A stretch of 64,000 nucleotides of DNA from contig NZ_JAJISC010000003.1 in assembly GCF_024790395.1 (NCBI RefSeq), forward strand, positions 310,001-374,000, given 5' to 3'. Positions within the stretch are counted from its first letter, which is position 1, and the number at the start of each line of letters is the position of its first letter. The position numbers and the translations under genes are program-made. Below, one piece after another: positions 47,866-57,149 of this stretch. The notes beneath the pieces are model-generated. The model saw only the letters and a list, made by a program, of their open reading frames with translations, made no database searches and was not told the origin of the DNA. This DNA comes from Halomonas dongshanensis. GTDB lineage: Bacteria; Pseudomonadota; Gammaproteobacteria; Pseudomonadales; Halomonadaceae.

Positions 47866-48399
47866 TTACTGGTCTTTTTGGTAGGCCGCTGCCGATTTCT
47901 CGATTGCCTTGCGCGCCGCGTCGGCGCCGTCCCAGGACTCTACCTTCACCCATTTGCCTTTTTCGAGGTCTTTGTAGTTCTCGAAGAAGTGGGCGATTTG
48001 CTGGCGCAGAAGCTCGGGCAGGTCGGTGACTTCCTTGACGTCATCGTACAGCGTGGTCAGCTTGCCGTGGGGCACACAGACGAGCTTGGCGTCTTCGCCG
48101 GCTTCGTCGGTCATGTTGAGGATGCCTACGGGGCGCGCGCGGATGATGCTGCCCGGCGCGACCGGATAGGGCGTGACGACCAGCGCGTCCAGCGGATCCC
48201 CGTCATCGGCCAGCGTGTGCGGAATGAAACCGTAGTTGGCCGGGTAGAACATCGGCGTGGCCATGAAGCGGTCGACCATCAGCGCTTGCATGTCCTTGTC
48301 GATTTCGTACTTGATCGGCGCATGGTTGGCAGGAATTTCGATTGCCACATATACGTCGTTCGGCAGGTCCTTTCCGGCGGGGATATTGTCGAAGTTCAT
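47866..48399 (-). CDS. ppa: Inorganic pyrophosphatase
   Basis: Family I soluble pyrophosphatase, 177 residues. Metal-binding and active-site segments: [51 protein letters not shown] (containing the Asp cluster) and [18 protein letters not shown] precedes the ATG. It is upstream of dsbD on the same strand, 90 bp apart. Confidence 0.97.
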   Translation of the reverse strand: MNFDNIPAGKDLPNDVYVAIEIPANHAPIKYEIDKDMQALMVDRFMATPMFYPANYGFIPHTLADDGDPLDALVVTPYPVAPGSIIRARPVGILNMTDEAGEDAKLVCVPHGKLTTLYDDVKEVTDLPELLRQQIAHFFENYKDLEKGKWVKVESWDGADAARKAIEKSAAAYQKDQ

Positions 48400-48627
48400 C
48401 GTTGAGTCCTTGGTAGAGCAGTGGCTGTGCCATCGATGTAAACACGTATATCCCGCTGATTATACGAACACCACTGCGTGATTACCAATAGCGATCGGTG
48501 TTCGCCTGGGCATCGCTTGGGCCGCAAGACGTGTATCATGGGCGGATCGATATCCATTTTCGGTTCGCCATCTGTTTGGTTCGCACAAGCCTTGCCTGGC
48601 TGTATACCGGCGCTTTAGGAGGATGAC

Positions 48628-50343
48628 GTGGCGCACGCCCAGTTGCTTATCAGTTACGGACAAGCTTTCGTCGCCCCCGAAAGGCGCAAGCATCGAAGCT
48701 CGATGTCGGTGCTGCTACCCGAGCAGCCGGTGCTCAAGGTAAAGGGCGGCTGCGCGGTCATCAGCGATTCGCTATCGCGCAATACCATGGCCAAGCAGGC
48801 GGGCGATTTGAGCGTGCGCGGTTTTCTCGCCGACTACTACTCCACCCCCGAGCATTGGGAGGTCAAGACCTCGGCTACCCGGGTCTTACGTGCGCTCAAT
48901 AGCTGGTGCTATAGCCAAAGCCAGCACGTCAAGGAGGGCAGTTTCGTCTCCTCGATGTCGATCATGGTCTTTCGCGGGCGCGATTCGCACCTGTTCCACA
49001 TGGGCGACACCTTGGTCTTTCGCCTACGCGGCGCCGAGTTCGAGCAGCTCACGCGCGATCATGTGACCGATCTTGGCGGCTATCGCTACCCGTCGCGTGC
49101 GTTGGGGATGGATGGCAGCGTCGATATCGACTACACCCAGTTGCCCCTCAAGCAGGGCGATCTCTTCCTTTTTACTACCCAAGCCGTGCGCGGCACACTC
49201 CTACCGTCGGACTATGTGCGCCTGATCCGCCAGGACGCAAGCGACCTGGACGCTGCCTGCGAGCGGCTGGCAAACGAAGCCAAGCAGCGTGCCCAGGAGC
49301 GTGGCTACGGCGGTGAGCAGTTCTGTTTTCAGCTGTTACGCATCGACGAGCTTCCCGAAGAGGATCTCGAACGCCCCGGCCAGCTGTATGGCGATTTGCC
49401 GATACCGCCCGAACTTGCGCCGGGGGACCGGCTCGACGGCCTCGAAGTGCAGGCGGTGCTGTCGCGTACCGCGCAGTCGCGGGTCTACCGCGTGCGCGAC
49501 GTACGCAACGAACGTGAAATGGTGCTGAAGGCGCCGAGCCCGGAACTTTCGCTACGCAACGCCTATCTCGAACACTTTCTGCTTCAGCAATGGGTCGTCG
49601 AGCGGATCAAGTCGCCCTTCGTGGTCAAGGTGATGGAGCCTTCACGCCCACGGCGCTATCTCTATTACCTGATGCAGCACGTCGAGGGTGAAACGCTGCG
49701 TGAGTGGGCCAAGCGCCACCCTCAGGCAAGCCTGGTGCAGCGCTTGGATATCGCCAACCAGCTTGGTAAGGCCGTACAGGCGCTGCATCGGCGCGACGTT
49801 TTGCATCAGCAGATCACGCCCGATAACGTGCTCATCGACCCCCACGGCCAGGTGCTTTTGACCGATTTCAGTGCCTGTCACCTGCGCGAGATGGATGGCT
49901 ACCGTCAATCCAGCGAGCTGCTGCGTCAGATCGGTTTCAACGAGCATACGGCGCCCGAGTATGCGCTGGGCAACGCCGTCGGGCGGCGCAGCGATCAGTA
50001 TGCGTTGGCCTCCACGGTCTATTGGCTACTCACCGATGCGCTGCCCTACGCCTTGACGCCCAATCACCTGCGCAGCCATACCGATCTCGAGTCGCTGAGC
50101 TACCGCAGTGCGCGCACTACGAATCCTGAGATAACGCCTGCGCTCGATGATGCGCTTCGCCGTGCGCTGGATCCACAGCGGGCGCTGCGTTTTCGTCGCC
50201 TGTCGGAGTTTCAGCATGCGCTGCGCGTGCCGCTTGGGCGCACACCGGCGGCCGCCGAGCCGCGTGGGGAATCGCGGCGTTTTTGGCAGGGTGTGGCCGG
50301 TATCCTACTTCTGCTGTTGGTGCTCTCCTGGCTGCTGCGCTGA
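48628..50343 (+). CDS. PP2C-like/protein kinase-like fusion, probable pseudokinase
   Basis: A 571-residue membrane-anchored protein of the bifunctional Ser/Thr phosphatase-kinase type found in proteobacteria. Residues 1-240 follow the PP2C fold (GGCAVISDSLSRN, FHMGDTLVFRLRG, LFLFTTQAVRG) but the usual DG acidic pair at the first site is not kept. Residues about 265-530 follow the kinase fold: Lys301 (MVLKAPSP), then at the catalytic loop LHQQITPDNVLI, so the HRD/HQD aspartate is Gln395; the DFG position reads DFS (413-415). One helix anchors the C-terminus (IAGILLLLLVLSW-like, from about 552). GTG start with a perfect AGGAGG. Catalysis by either domain is doubtful; a scaffold role is likely. 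Confidence 0.82.
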   Translation: MAHAQLLISYGQAFVAPERRKHRSSMSVLLPEQPVLKVKGGCAVISDSLSRNTMAKQAGDLSVRGFLADYYSTPEHWEVKTSATRVLRALNSWCYSQSQHVKEGSFVSSMSIMVFRGRDSHLFHMGDTLVFRLRGAEFEQLTRDHVTDLGGYRYPSRALGMDGSVDIDYTQLPLKQGDLFLFTTQAVRGTLLPSDYVRLIRQDASDLDAACERLANEAKQRAQERGYGGEQFCFQLLRIDELPEEDLERPGQLYGDLPIPPELAPGDRLDGLEVQAVLSRTAQSRVYRVRDVRNEREMVLKAPSPELSLRNAYLEHFLLQQWVVERIKSPFVVKVMEPSRPRRYLYYLMQHVEGETLREWAKRHPQASLVQRLDIANQLGKAVQALHRRDVLHQQITPDNVLIDPHGQVLLTDFSACHLREMDGYRQSSELLRQIGFNEHTAPEYALGNAVGRRSDQYALASTVYWLLTDALPYALTPNHLRSHTDLESLSYRSARTTNPEITPALDDALRRALDPQRALRFRRLSEFQHALRVPLGRTPAAAEPRGESRRFWQGVAGILLLLLVLSWLLR

Positions 50344-50410
50344 GCGCTCTTGTCACTCGTAGGCGTGAACAGTCATGCAAAACCAATCACGCAAAAAGAG
50401 CAGCCGGGGC

Positions 50411-50692
50411 TAATGCTAGTCAGTTAAGGCTGAGGCATTGACCTTTAGTCCTCAAGCCGCAAAATTCGATGTTTGGAAACGAGCATCGGATTTTTTATGC
50501 GCCTGCCAGGAGTGTTGTCCCTTACCCACGAATGGCTGCACACTTTCATGCTCATAAATGGCTCGGCAAGCTGCTTGATCTCGGAATCGTCAGGCAGGCC
50601 TGTGAAAGGGCGGGTGTCTCGACCATTCGCAAACGGCGTCTCCCGCTCGAAAGCCTGGTCTGGTGCATCATCGGTATGGCGCTGTTTCGCAA
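50411..50692 (+). mobile_element. IS4-family remnant, left (terminal repeat plus transposase N-terminus)
   Basis: TAATGCTAGTCAGTTAAG at 50411-50428 is the element end. The frame from about 50520 encodes a transposase N-terminal domain (MAAHFHAHKWLGKLLDLGIV, then RQACERAGVSTIRKRRLPLE and SLVWCIIGMALFR), the IS4-type DNA-binding head. It breaks off at about 50692 and joins, in the same frame, a dctM fragment. 50430-50593 is repeated in inverted orientation at 60319-60483. Confidence 0.8.
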
Positions 50693-51155
50693 GATAGCCG
50701 TGGCGGCTTACATCGTGGCGGTCAAATGTGGCTACAAAGGCGAGGCGTTTCCCGGCTGGTAGGCACTCTTCGTTAGTTTGGCGGCTTCGCTGCCTGGGCT
50801 GATGATGGCAGTGATCCTCGTGACCGGGCTGATCTATCGCGAGCTCAAATGGGCCTCTTTCAAGGCAGCGGTGGGTCAAACTACCTCGCTGGTCATGATC
50901 CTAGTGGGCTGTGCCTCGGCATTTTCCTACCTGCTCGCGTTTTATAGCGTGCCGGAAATGCTCACCACTGGTTTGATCGCCATCTCCGACAAGCCCGTGG
51001 TCATTTCCCTACTGCTGAATCTGATTCTGCTGGTGCTGGGCATGATCATGGACATGGCGGCCTTGATTCTGATCTGTACGCCCATCTTCCTGCCCGTTGC
51101 GACGCAGTTCGGTATGGACCCCATTCAGTTCGGCATCATCATGATTGGGCAAGCT
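50693..51155 (+). pseudogene. TRAP transporter large permease (DctM) fragment
   Basis: Internal piece of a DctM membrane protein: AVAAYIVAVKCGYKGEAFPGW, an in-frame TAG at 50760-50762 where family members have a Lys codon, then ALFVSLAASLPGLMMAVILVTGLIY and the conserved LVLGMIMDMAALILICTPIFLPVATQFGMDPIQFGIIM. Both ends are missing (about 150 of some 430 residues remain), so it is dead. Confidence 0.85.
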
Positions 51156-51156
51156 T

Positions 51157-51803
51157 GATCTTTTGAGTCACCGTGTCTGCCTGCCGCGCAACGCGGTCTG
51201 CATACTGGCGCCGAGTCCGTTCAAGCACGCCGAGGCCGGTTTGCTACGCGTGCCCAACTACGGTGCTGATCCGCGCGACAGTGCCGATCACACTGAGGCG
51301 ATCATTGAACACCTGCGGAACACACTGGCTGATGAGCGTGGCAGTCTGGTGCTGTATTACTCCCGTCGACAGATGCTCGATGTTTATGTCGGGCTGTCGG
51401 TGGATTTCCGTCAGCGCGTGCTGGTACAGGGCGATCTATCCAAGCAAGAGCTAATTCGCCAGCACCGCAAGTAAGTCGATGATGATCAGCCGAGCATGGC
51501 GAGTTTTGCCCAAGGCGTTGATTTGCTCGGTAAGCATTGAGAACACGTGGTGATTGCGAAGATTTCCTTTGCCGTACCGCACGACCGATCAAAGCTGCGC
51601 TGGCAGAATGGATCGAAAAGAATGGCGGCAACCCGTTCATGGAAATCGCGGTGCCGGATGCCAGTTTGCGGCTGATTCAGGCCTGCGGTCGTTTTCTGCG
51701 AACCGAGAGCGATAGCGGCGCGGTGACGGTGCGGGGCCACCGGTTAGTGACCCAGCGCTACGGCAAGGCGATTCTCAATGCACTGCCTCCGTTCCGCCGC
51801 TAG
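51157..51803 (+). pseudogene. dinG: dinG helicase C-terminal fragment
   Basis: Pieces of the C-terminal part of ATP-dependent helicase DinG in several frames: ILAPSPFKHAEAGLLRVPNYG, LVLYYSRRQMLDVYV, VLVQGDLSKQELIRQHRK, then after a frameshift DDDQPSMASFAQGVDLLGKH and EHVVIAKISFAVPHD, and after another shift ATLAEWIE-like AALAEWIEKNGGNPFMEIAV, DASLRLIQACGRFLRTESD and the natural-looking end ILNALPPFRR. The first two thirds of the gene are absent. Confidence 0.85.
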
Positions 51804-52024
51804 ATCGACTGAGCCATCAGTCTGGGCGATGAATAGCCGAGCGGTACCTGTACCAGCGCACAAACGACAGTAAACAGACCGATAGTAAAGCTCAGCTCGA
51901 CAAAGCCGACTTGCATGGTGTCAGGTAGCAGCGGCAGCAGGGCGGGGAGTATCATGATGTGCAGATGGCTGACCAGATGGGCGGTGGATACTTGCTTCAA
52001 AAACAGATTGGGTGACGACGTCAT
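51804..52024 (-). pseudogene. MFS transporter gene truncated after about 60 codons
   Basis: Starts with a good ribosome site (GGGGGA) 30 bp after the PdxR-like gene on the same strand. The first helices of an MFS protein are readable (VSTAHLVSHLHIMILPALLPLLPDTMQVGFVELSFTIGLF), but homology ends at about codon 62 where the sequence meets the end of the dinG fragment, and a stop follows. It probably was a transporter co-transcribed with the regulator before the rearrangement. Confidence 0.7.
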
Positions 52025-52053
52025 TTCAGTCCCCCGTATTCCCCTGCCAGGGA

Positions 52054-53550
52054 TCAGCCGCAGAGCGTATCCAGTACGGTTGCAAGTTTTTTGACTGCCG
52101 CTTCCAGTTCATGGGGTGCATGAGCGGCAAACCCCATCAGGAACCCCGCCTGGTGCCTACTTGATGCATGCAGGTCTGTTAGCCCCAACAGGTCGATGCC
52201 GACCCGGCGTGCAGATTCCACTGCCTCATGTTCGCGGAGGTCACGGGTGAACAAGCAGGGCATCTGCATACCACCTGCGGGCACGTATGGTTCCAGATAG
52301 TCAGCCAGGTGTTCTGTTATCAACTGGGCTAGTACATCGCGTCGCTTGGCATAGATGGATCGCATGGTTCGCACATGTGCGCCGAAGTGACCGTCGTCGA
52401 TAAAGCGTGCCAGCGTGAGTTGTGGAATCGGTGCGCTGTGTCCGTCAAGCAAGGTGCGGGCCACGGTCATGGGGGCGACCAATGCGGAAGGCAGCACCAT
52501 GTAGCCGATACGCAGCCCGGGAAATAGTGATTTGGTGAAGGTGCCGATGTAAATAGTGCGATCGTGCGGATCAAGCCCCTGTACGCAGGCGGTAGGCTTG
52601 CCTGCGTAGTGAAACTCGCTGTCGTAATCGTCCTCGATGATCCATCCTTGCTGCTGGCTGGCCCAGTCGATGACTGCCAGCCGCCGATCCAGTGCCAGTG
52701 TCGCACCGGTAGGGAACTGGTGCGATGGCGTAAGGAACACCGCCTTCGCCGCCCCATTGGGTGCCTGTGTTGACTCGAGCAGTTGGTCCACGCGCAGTCC
52801 GTCCGAGTCCACAGGGATGGGCACGCACTCCAGACCGGCAGCATCGAATGCCTTGCGCGCCCCGTGATACGCCGGATCTTCGATAAAAATCCGGTCACCA
52901 GCGTCGAGCAACACTTGGGCGCACAGGGTCAAGGCTTGCTGGGAGCTGGTCAGCACCAGTACTCGCTCAGGCGTGGCGCGTGCCCCACGTTCAAGATTGA
53001 CGTAGTTGGCGATGGCGCGCCGCAGTGACTCCATGCCCTGTGGCGGGCTATGCAGCAATGCCTGCGTGCCGTAATCCTTCAACACCTGTCGCTCCAGCCG
53101 CTCCCAGGTCTGCAGTGGAAAACTGCGTGTCTCGGGGACACCTGGCGCAAAGGCACGTGGCAGCAGAAAGTCACGTACTCCACCGCCCTGAAATAGGGCG
53201 CTCCCACGCTGGCTGAGACGTGCTGTCTCGTGCTGTGTTCTGGGGCGTGCTGTATTGTCGAGGCCTTGCAGGCGTTGCGCGCGCTCTGACACAAAGCTGC
53301 CGCTACCCACCCGCCGTTCGATGAAGCCCTCCGCGTGCAGCTGGCTGTAGGCTGACTCAACCGTGTCGCGGGACACCCCCAAAGACTTTGCCAGCGCGCG
53401 TGTCGCAGGCAGCGGTCTGCCCACATCGAGCACGCCATCAAGGATCAACTGACGAATGGCCCGCTGCACACGTGCATGCAGCGGCAAGGCGGCATGCGCC
53501 GGATCACTGATCCAGGCTTTGACTGATTCAAGTTGGGTATGTCTGAACAA
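52054..53550 (-). CDS. pdxR: MocR/PdxR-type GntR regulator with aminotransferase domain
   Basis: A 498-residue regulator: an N-terminal GntR winged HTH (LPLHARVQRAIRQLILDGVL, then LPATRALAKSLGVSRDTVESAYSQLHAEGF) and a fold-type I aminotransferase domain that binds PLP as effector (VLVLTSSQQALTLCAQVLLDAGD, EDPAYHG, EDDYDSEF; Schiff-base Lys at about residue 340 in TFTKSLFPGLRIGY). Such proteins sense PLP and often control pyridoxal salvage genes or GABA/ectoine genes. Here it is divergent from a PLP-centred operon that includes pdxK, so a PdxR role is the natural inference; the symbol is by that inference. A dyad lies in the shared spacer. Confidence 0.85.
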   Translation of the reverse strand: MFRHTQLESVKAWISDPAHAALPLHARVQRAIRQLILDGVLDVGRPLPATRALAKSLGVSRDTVESAYSQLHAEGFIERRVGSGSFVSERAQRLQGLDNTARPRTQHETARLSQRGSALFQGGGVRDFLLPRAFAPGVPETRSFPLQTWERLERQVLKDYGTQALLHSPPQGMESLRRAIANYVNLERGARATPERVLVLTSSQQALTLCAQVLLDAGDRIFIEDPAYHGARKAFDAAGLECVPIPVDSDGLRVDQLLESTQAPNGAAKAVFLTPSHQFPTGATLALDRRLAVIDWASQQQGWIIEDDYDSEFHYAGKPTACVQGLDPHDRTIYIGTFTKSLFPGLRIGYMVLPSALVAPMTVARTLLDGHSAPIPQLTLARFIDDGHFGAHVRTMRSIYAKRRDVLAQLITEHLADYLEPYVPAGGMQMPCLFTRDLREHEAVESARRVGIDLLGLTDLHASSRHQAGFLMGFAAHAPHELEAAVKKLATVLDTLCG

Positions 53551-53570
53551 TTGGTCTGATTCACTATGCT

Positions 53571-53598
53571 AAATTGGCTGGTATCGCCAGGCCATTTT
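53571..53598. promoter_or_regulatory. Imperfect dyad in the pdxR/permease spacer
   Basis: AAATTGGC (53571-53578) with GGCCATTTT (53590-53598), extended inward by TGG and CCA, form an imperfect palindrome in the 107-bp divergent spacer. It is a candidate PdxR-type operator. Confidence 0.5.
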
Positions 53599-53657
53599 AA
53601 GGGTATAAATATATTTCACAACCTGCTCAGTCATTTTTCGGGAGCCAACATCAGGCC

Positions 53658-54683
53658 ATGTCAGCTGTCTCTTCACCTCCATTGGTTCGTGGGAGCGATT
53701 TGCTCCATCCTGTTCTGGCTGATCTGATTTCGGTCATCGTCAACTACGGTGGCACCTTCATCCTGGTGTTCCAGGCCGCCAAGGTGGCGAGGCTTGTTCC
53801 TGAGTTGACCGCCTTCTGGATGTGGTCGATTTACATAGGTGTGGGCGTGGCTGTCGGCTTGCTGATCGACATCCTGCTCCAGTTCGGTATTGGGACGTCC
53901 GGTGGAATGAGCATCGACTCGCTGCTGGCAGGGGGGCTGATCGTTACTTATCTGGTGTTTGGGCGGTTATCTACACGCTATGCGGTGGTCGGCATTCTGC
54001 TGTTGGGGCTTGGCTTTCTGCTGATTCAGGATCGTGTCGATCTGTCGGAGTTGAGGTTGGAATTGGCGACACCGGTTTTCACCATGCCGGTCTTCTCCCT
54101 CAATGCACTATTAAGCATAGCCTTGCCGCTGTTCCTGATCACCCTGACCGGACAGTACATGCCAGGCATGCTGGTATTGCGTAACGACGGTTTTAAAGCC
54201 AGTGCCAACCCGATTGTGACAGGCACCGGGCTTGGCTCGTTGCTGATGGCGCCATTCGGTTCACACGTCTTTAACATCGCCGCAATCACGGCCGCCATCT
54301 GTACTGGACAAGAGTCACACGCAGAGCCATCCAAACGTTGGATCTCCGGTATCGCTGCGACCCTGGTCGGTGTGTTCGGGATCACATTGGCTGCGGTTTT
54401 CACGGCCTTTCCGGCGACCTTTATCACCACACTGGCAGGCTTGGCGTTGCTCGGCACCATCGGTGGCAGTCTTGCCAGCGCGATGGCTGATATCAAGACC
54501 CGCGAAGCCTCGCTGATCACCCTCCTGGCCACGGCCGTCAGCATCAACCTGCTAGGTATTGGTGGTGCTTTCTGGGAGCTGGTGATCGGGCTGACAGCGT
54601 ATGCGCTGCTGTATGGTCGGCTATCCCAGCGAGCATCGGAATCGACTGTCGCGTCGGCATCGACTGAAGGGAGCACACACTGA
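53658..54683 (+). CDS. BenE-family permease with internal deletion
   Basis: A 341-residue membrane protein of the benzoate/H+ symporter BenE family (usually about 390-400). The N-terminal helices (YGGTFILVFQAAKVARLVPELTAFWMWSIYIG) and the whole C-terminal two thirds (TPVFTMPVFSLNALLSIALPLFLITLTGQYMPGMLVL, PFGSHVFNIAAITAAIC, AGLALLGTIGGSLASAM) align well, but about 60-65 residues expected after residue 72, covering helices 3-4 and the conserved TPGAALL region, are absent without loss of frame. It may be non-functional or have changed specificity. First gene of the PLP cluster; its TGA overlaps the yggS ATG. Given the context it might carry a B6 vitamer. Confidence 0.75.
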   Translation: MSAVSSPPLVRGSDLLHPVLADLISVIVNYGGTFILVFQAAKVARLVPELTAFWMWSIYIGVGVAVGLLIDILLQFGIGTSGGMSIDSLLAGGLIVTYLVFGRLSTRYAVVGILLLGLGFLLIQDRVDLSELRLELATPVFTMPVFSLNALLSIALPLFLITLTGQYMPGMLVLRNDGFKASANPIVTGTGLGSLLMAPFGSHVFNIAAITAAICTGQESHAEPSKRWISGIAATLVGVFGITLAAVFTAFPATFITTLAGLALLGTIGGSLASAMADIKTREASLITLLATAVSINLLGIGGAFWELVIGLTAYALLYGRLSQRASESTVASASTEGSTH

Positions 54684-55498
54684 TGAGTATGGTATCCGAG
54701 ACCCCAACCAGCCACGACCAACACGGTCGCTACCCCGAAGCCACAACGGTTGAGGATGTTCGCCGCAATTTGGCTGCGGTACAGGCGCGGATCGTTGCCG
54801 CTTGCCAGCGCGTTGGCCGAGATCCGGCAACGGTGCGCCTGTTACCGGTCAGCAAGACCAAGCCCGAAACACGTTTACGGTTAGCCCATGCTGCAGGCTG
54901 CAGGATGCTGGGTGAAAACAAGCCGCAGGAGGCGTACCGCAAATGGACATCGATGCAGGATCTGACTGATCTGCGCTGGTCGGTCATCGGCCATCTGCAG
55001 ACCAACAAGGCCAAACTTGTCGCACGTTTCGCCACTGAGTTTCATGCGCTGGACAGTGTGCGTGTCGCTGCGGCGCTGGATCATCGCCTGCAGCTGGGAG
55101 GCCGCACGCTGGACGTGTTTGTGCAGGTCAATACCTCGGGGGAGGCCAGCAAGTACGGACTCAGTCCCGACGCAGTTCCGGCCTTCCTGCAGCTGCTACC
55201 GGCATTCACGACCTTGCGGGTCCGTGGACTGATGACGCTGGCGCTGTTCTCCAGCGATGCCGAACGGGTGCGTCAGTGTTTTGTGCGGCTGCGAGAACTG
55301 CGTGATCGCCTGCGTCAGGACGCGCCGCCAGGGGTGGTGCTGGATGAGCTTTCAATGGGCATGTCTGGTGACTTCGAAATTGCTATTGAGGAAGGCGCCA
55401 CCGTGGTGCGCGTCGGCCAAGCCATCTTTGGTGCCCGTCCAATGCCGGACAGCTATTACTGGCCCGGTGAACCCAGCACACAGGAACCGAAAACATGA
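54683..55498 (+). CDS. yggS: YggS/PLPBP-family PLP homeostasis protein
   Basis: A 271-residue PLP-binding alanine-racemase-fold protein without catalytic activity, which buffers PLP in the cell. Motifs: RLLPVSKTKPETRLRLAH (the PLP Lys is in VSKTK), LGENKPQEAYRKW, WSVIGHLQTNKAK, FVQVNTSGEASKYGL, RGLMTLA and the phosphate-binding LSMGMSGDFEIAIEEGATVVRVGQAIFG. It is longer than E. coli YggS (234) by an N-terminal extension and short tail. Start overlaps the permease stop (TGATG) and its stop overlaps the next start (ATGA). Confidence 0.92.
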   Translation: MSMVSETPTSHDQHGRYPEATTVEDVRRNLAAVQARIVAACQRVGRDPATVRLLPVSKTKPETRLRLAHAAGCRMLGENKPQEAYRKWTSMQDLTDLRWSVIGHLQTNKAKLVARFATEFHALDSVRVAAALDHRLQLGGRTLDVFVQVNTSGEASKYGLSPDAVPAFLQLLPAFTTLRVRGLMTLALFSSDAERVRQCFVRLRELRDRLRQDAPPGVVLDELSMGMSGDFEIAIEEGATVVRVGQAIFGARPMPDSYYWPGEPSTQEPKT

Positions 55499-56217
55499 AA
55501 ACCGCCATTGCTATTCGACACCTGGCTTTTGAAGACCTCGGAACGCTGGGGCCGCTGCTGCAGGCTCGTGGCTATACCGTGCGTTATCTGGATGCCACCG
55601 TTGATAGTCTGTATGCGACCGATACGCTATCGGCCGACTTGCTGGTGCTGCTGGGTGGCCCCATCGGCGCCTTTGATGATCCCGCCTATCCTTTCATTGC
55701 TGATGAGTTGGCGGTGATCAGGCATCGCCTGGAGAGTAAGCGCCCACTGCTGGGCATTTGTCTGGGTGCTCAGTTGATTGCACGCGCTCTGGGCGCCAGT
55801 GTCAGCGGCATGGGGGCCAAGGAAATCGGCTTCGCGCCATTGACGCTCACCGCAGAGGGGAACGCTTCGCCGCTGGCAGCGCTGGGCGATGTGCCGGTGC
55901 TGCACTGGCACGGTGATCGCTTCGACATGCCCGCCGGCGCTACGCGGTTGGCGGGAACAGCCATCTGTGCCAACCAGGCTTTCAGGGTGGGTAACCACGT
56001 ACTGGCCCTGCAATGCCACCTGGAGGCGGCCCCCCGGCATATTGAGCGCTGGCTGGTCGGCCATGCATGCGAACTGGCACTCGCTGGCATCGATCCGTGT
56101 GCCCTGCGTGCCGAGGCGCAGGCGTTGCAGTCCGATCTGCCGCAGGCCGCATGGGCGGCGTTTGCAGCTTGGCTGGATGAGGTTGAAGCAGCCCTATCAG
56201 GGGGGATGTCACCATGA
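55495..56217 (+). CDS. Class I glutamine amidotransferase
   Basis: A 240-residue stand-alone GATase1-fold protein of the GMP-synthase-like group. The catalytic triad is intact: Cys89 ([11 protein letters not shown]), His175 and Glu177 (LQCHLEA), and the oxyanion strand is LLGGPIGAF. It would release ammonia from glutamine or hydrolyse a gamma-glutamyl compound (as PuuD-like enzymes do). It is not PdxT, which has a different length and motifs. Its overlaps of 4 bp on both sides tie it to yggS and pdxK. Confidence 0.85.
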   Translation: MKTAIAIRHLAFEDLGTLGPLLQARGYTVRYLDATVDSLYATDTLSADLLVLLGGPIGAFDDPAYPFIADELAVIRHRLESKRPLLGICLGAQLIARALGASVSGMGAKEIGFAPLTLTAEGNASPLAALGDVPVLHWHGDRFDMPAGATRLAGTAICANQAFRVGNHVLALQCHLEAAPRHIERWLVGHACELALAGIDPCALRAEAQALQSDLPQAAWAAFAAWLDEVEAALSGGMSP

Positions 56218-57149
56218 CCGCCTGCCTGTCTTTGCCCTGCTCAGTTCAAGCTTTGCCTGTCGATGTGGTGTCGGTGCAGTCACAGGTTGTGTATGGCCGG
56301 GTTGGTAACAATGTTGCCGTGCCGACGCTCGAAGCGCTGGCATTGTCGGTGGCTGCTGTTCCTACCGTTATGTTCAGCAATACGCCGCATTACCCGACAA
56401 TGCACGGCGGCGCGCTGCCCCTTGAGTGGTTTGGTGGCTACCTGAATGACCTGTCGGCTCGCGGTGCGCTGCACGCCTTGCGCGGTATTCTGGTTGGCTA
56501 TCTTGGTAACGCCCGGCAGGTTGATGCGCTGGCGCCCTGGATTCGGGCGCGGCAGCGGCAGCAGACCGATTTGCGTGTCGTGATTGATCCGGTGCTGGGA
56601 GATACCGATCACGGCATCTATGTCGACCCGGGTCTTGTTGATGCTTATCGCCGGGATCTGCTACCGCTGGCCGAGGGTTTGACGCCCAACGGATTCGAGC
56701 TGGGGCGCCTGACCGGGCGGGTGGTGAATGATGTTGAAAGTGTGGTTGCCGCCGCCCGCACTTTGTTGACCGGACGCACGCAATGGGTTGCCGTCACCAG
56801 TGCGGCACCTACTACCTGGGCCGCTGACGAAATGCAGGTCGTGCTCGTCACCCGCACCCAGGCCGAAGTTATCGCGCATCCACGCCTCACCACGACTCCC
56901 AAGGGCACTGGCGACCTGTTCTGTGCCAGCTTGGTCGGGCATTGGATCAATGGTGTCGATCTGTCGGAGGCGGCCACCCGCGCGTGCCGACACGTCGTTA
57001 GCGCGTTGCAGCGTACCCAGCAGGCGCAATGCGCTGAATTGCTGCTGCCCCTGACTGGCCGATGCAATGTCGGCAGGGCGGTGGCTCATGCGTCAGTCAG
57101 CAAATTTACCTATAGGATTTTTCCATGCAAGCAGTCACTTCCCATCTGA
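56214..57149 (+). CDS. pdxK: Pyridoxine/pyridoxal/pyridoxamine kinase
   Basis: Phosphorylates B6 vitamers in the salvage pathway. 311 residues; [72 protein letters not shown] and the ATP/catalytic [15 protein letters not shown] follow E. coli PdxK closely. The last 25 residues (after LLLPLTG) have no counterpart and run 25 bp into the aminotransferase gene, so the original stop was probably lost. Start overlaps the amidotransferase stop (ATGA). Confidence 0.92.
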   Translation: MTACLSLPCSVQALPVDVVSVQSQVVYGRVGNNVAVPTLEALALSVAAVPTVMFSNTPHYPTMHGGALPLEWFGGYLNDLSARGALHALRGILVGYLGNARQVDALAPWIRARQRQQTDLRVVIDPVLGDTDHGIYVDPGLVDAYRRDLLPLAEGLTPNGFELGRLTGRVVNDVESVVAAARTLLTGRTQWVAVTSAAPTTWAADEMQVVLVTRTQAEVIAHPRLTTTPKGTGDLFCASLVGHWINGVDLSEAATRACRHVVSALQRTQQAQCAELLLPLTGRCNVGRAVAHASVSKFTYRIFPCKQSLPI

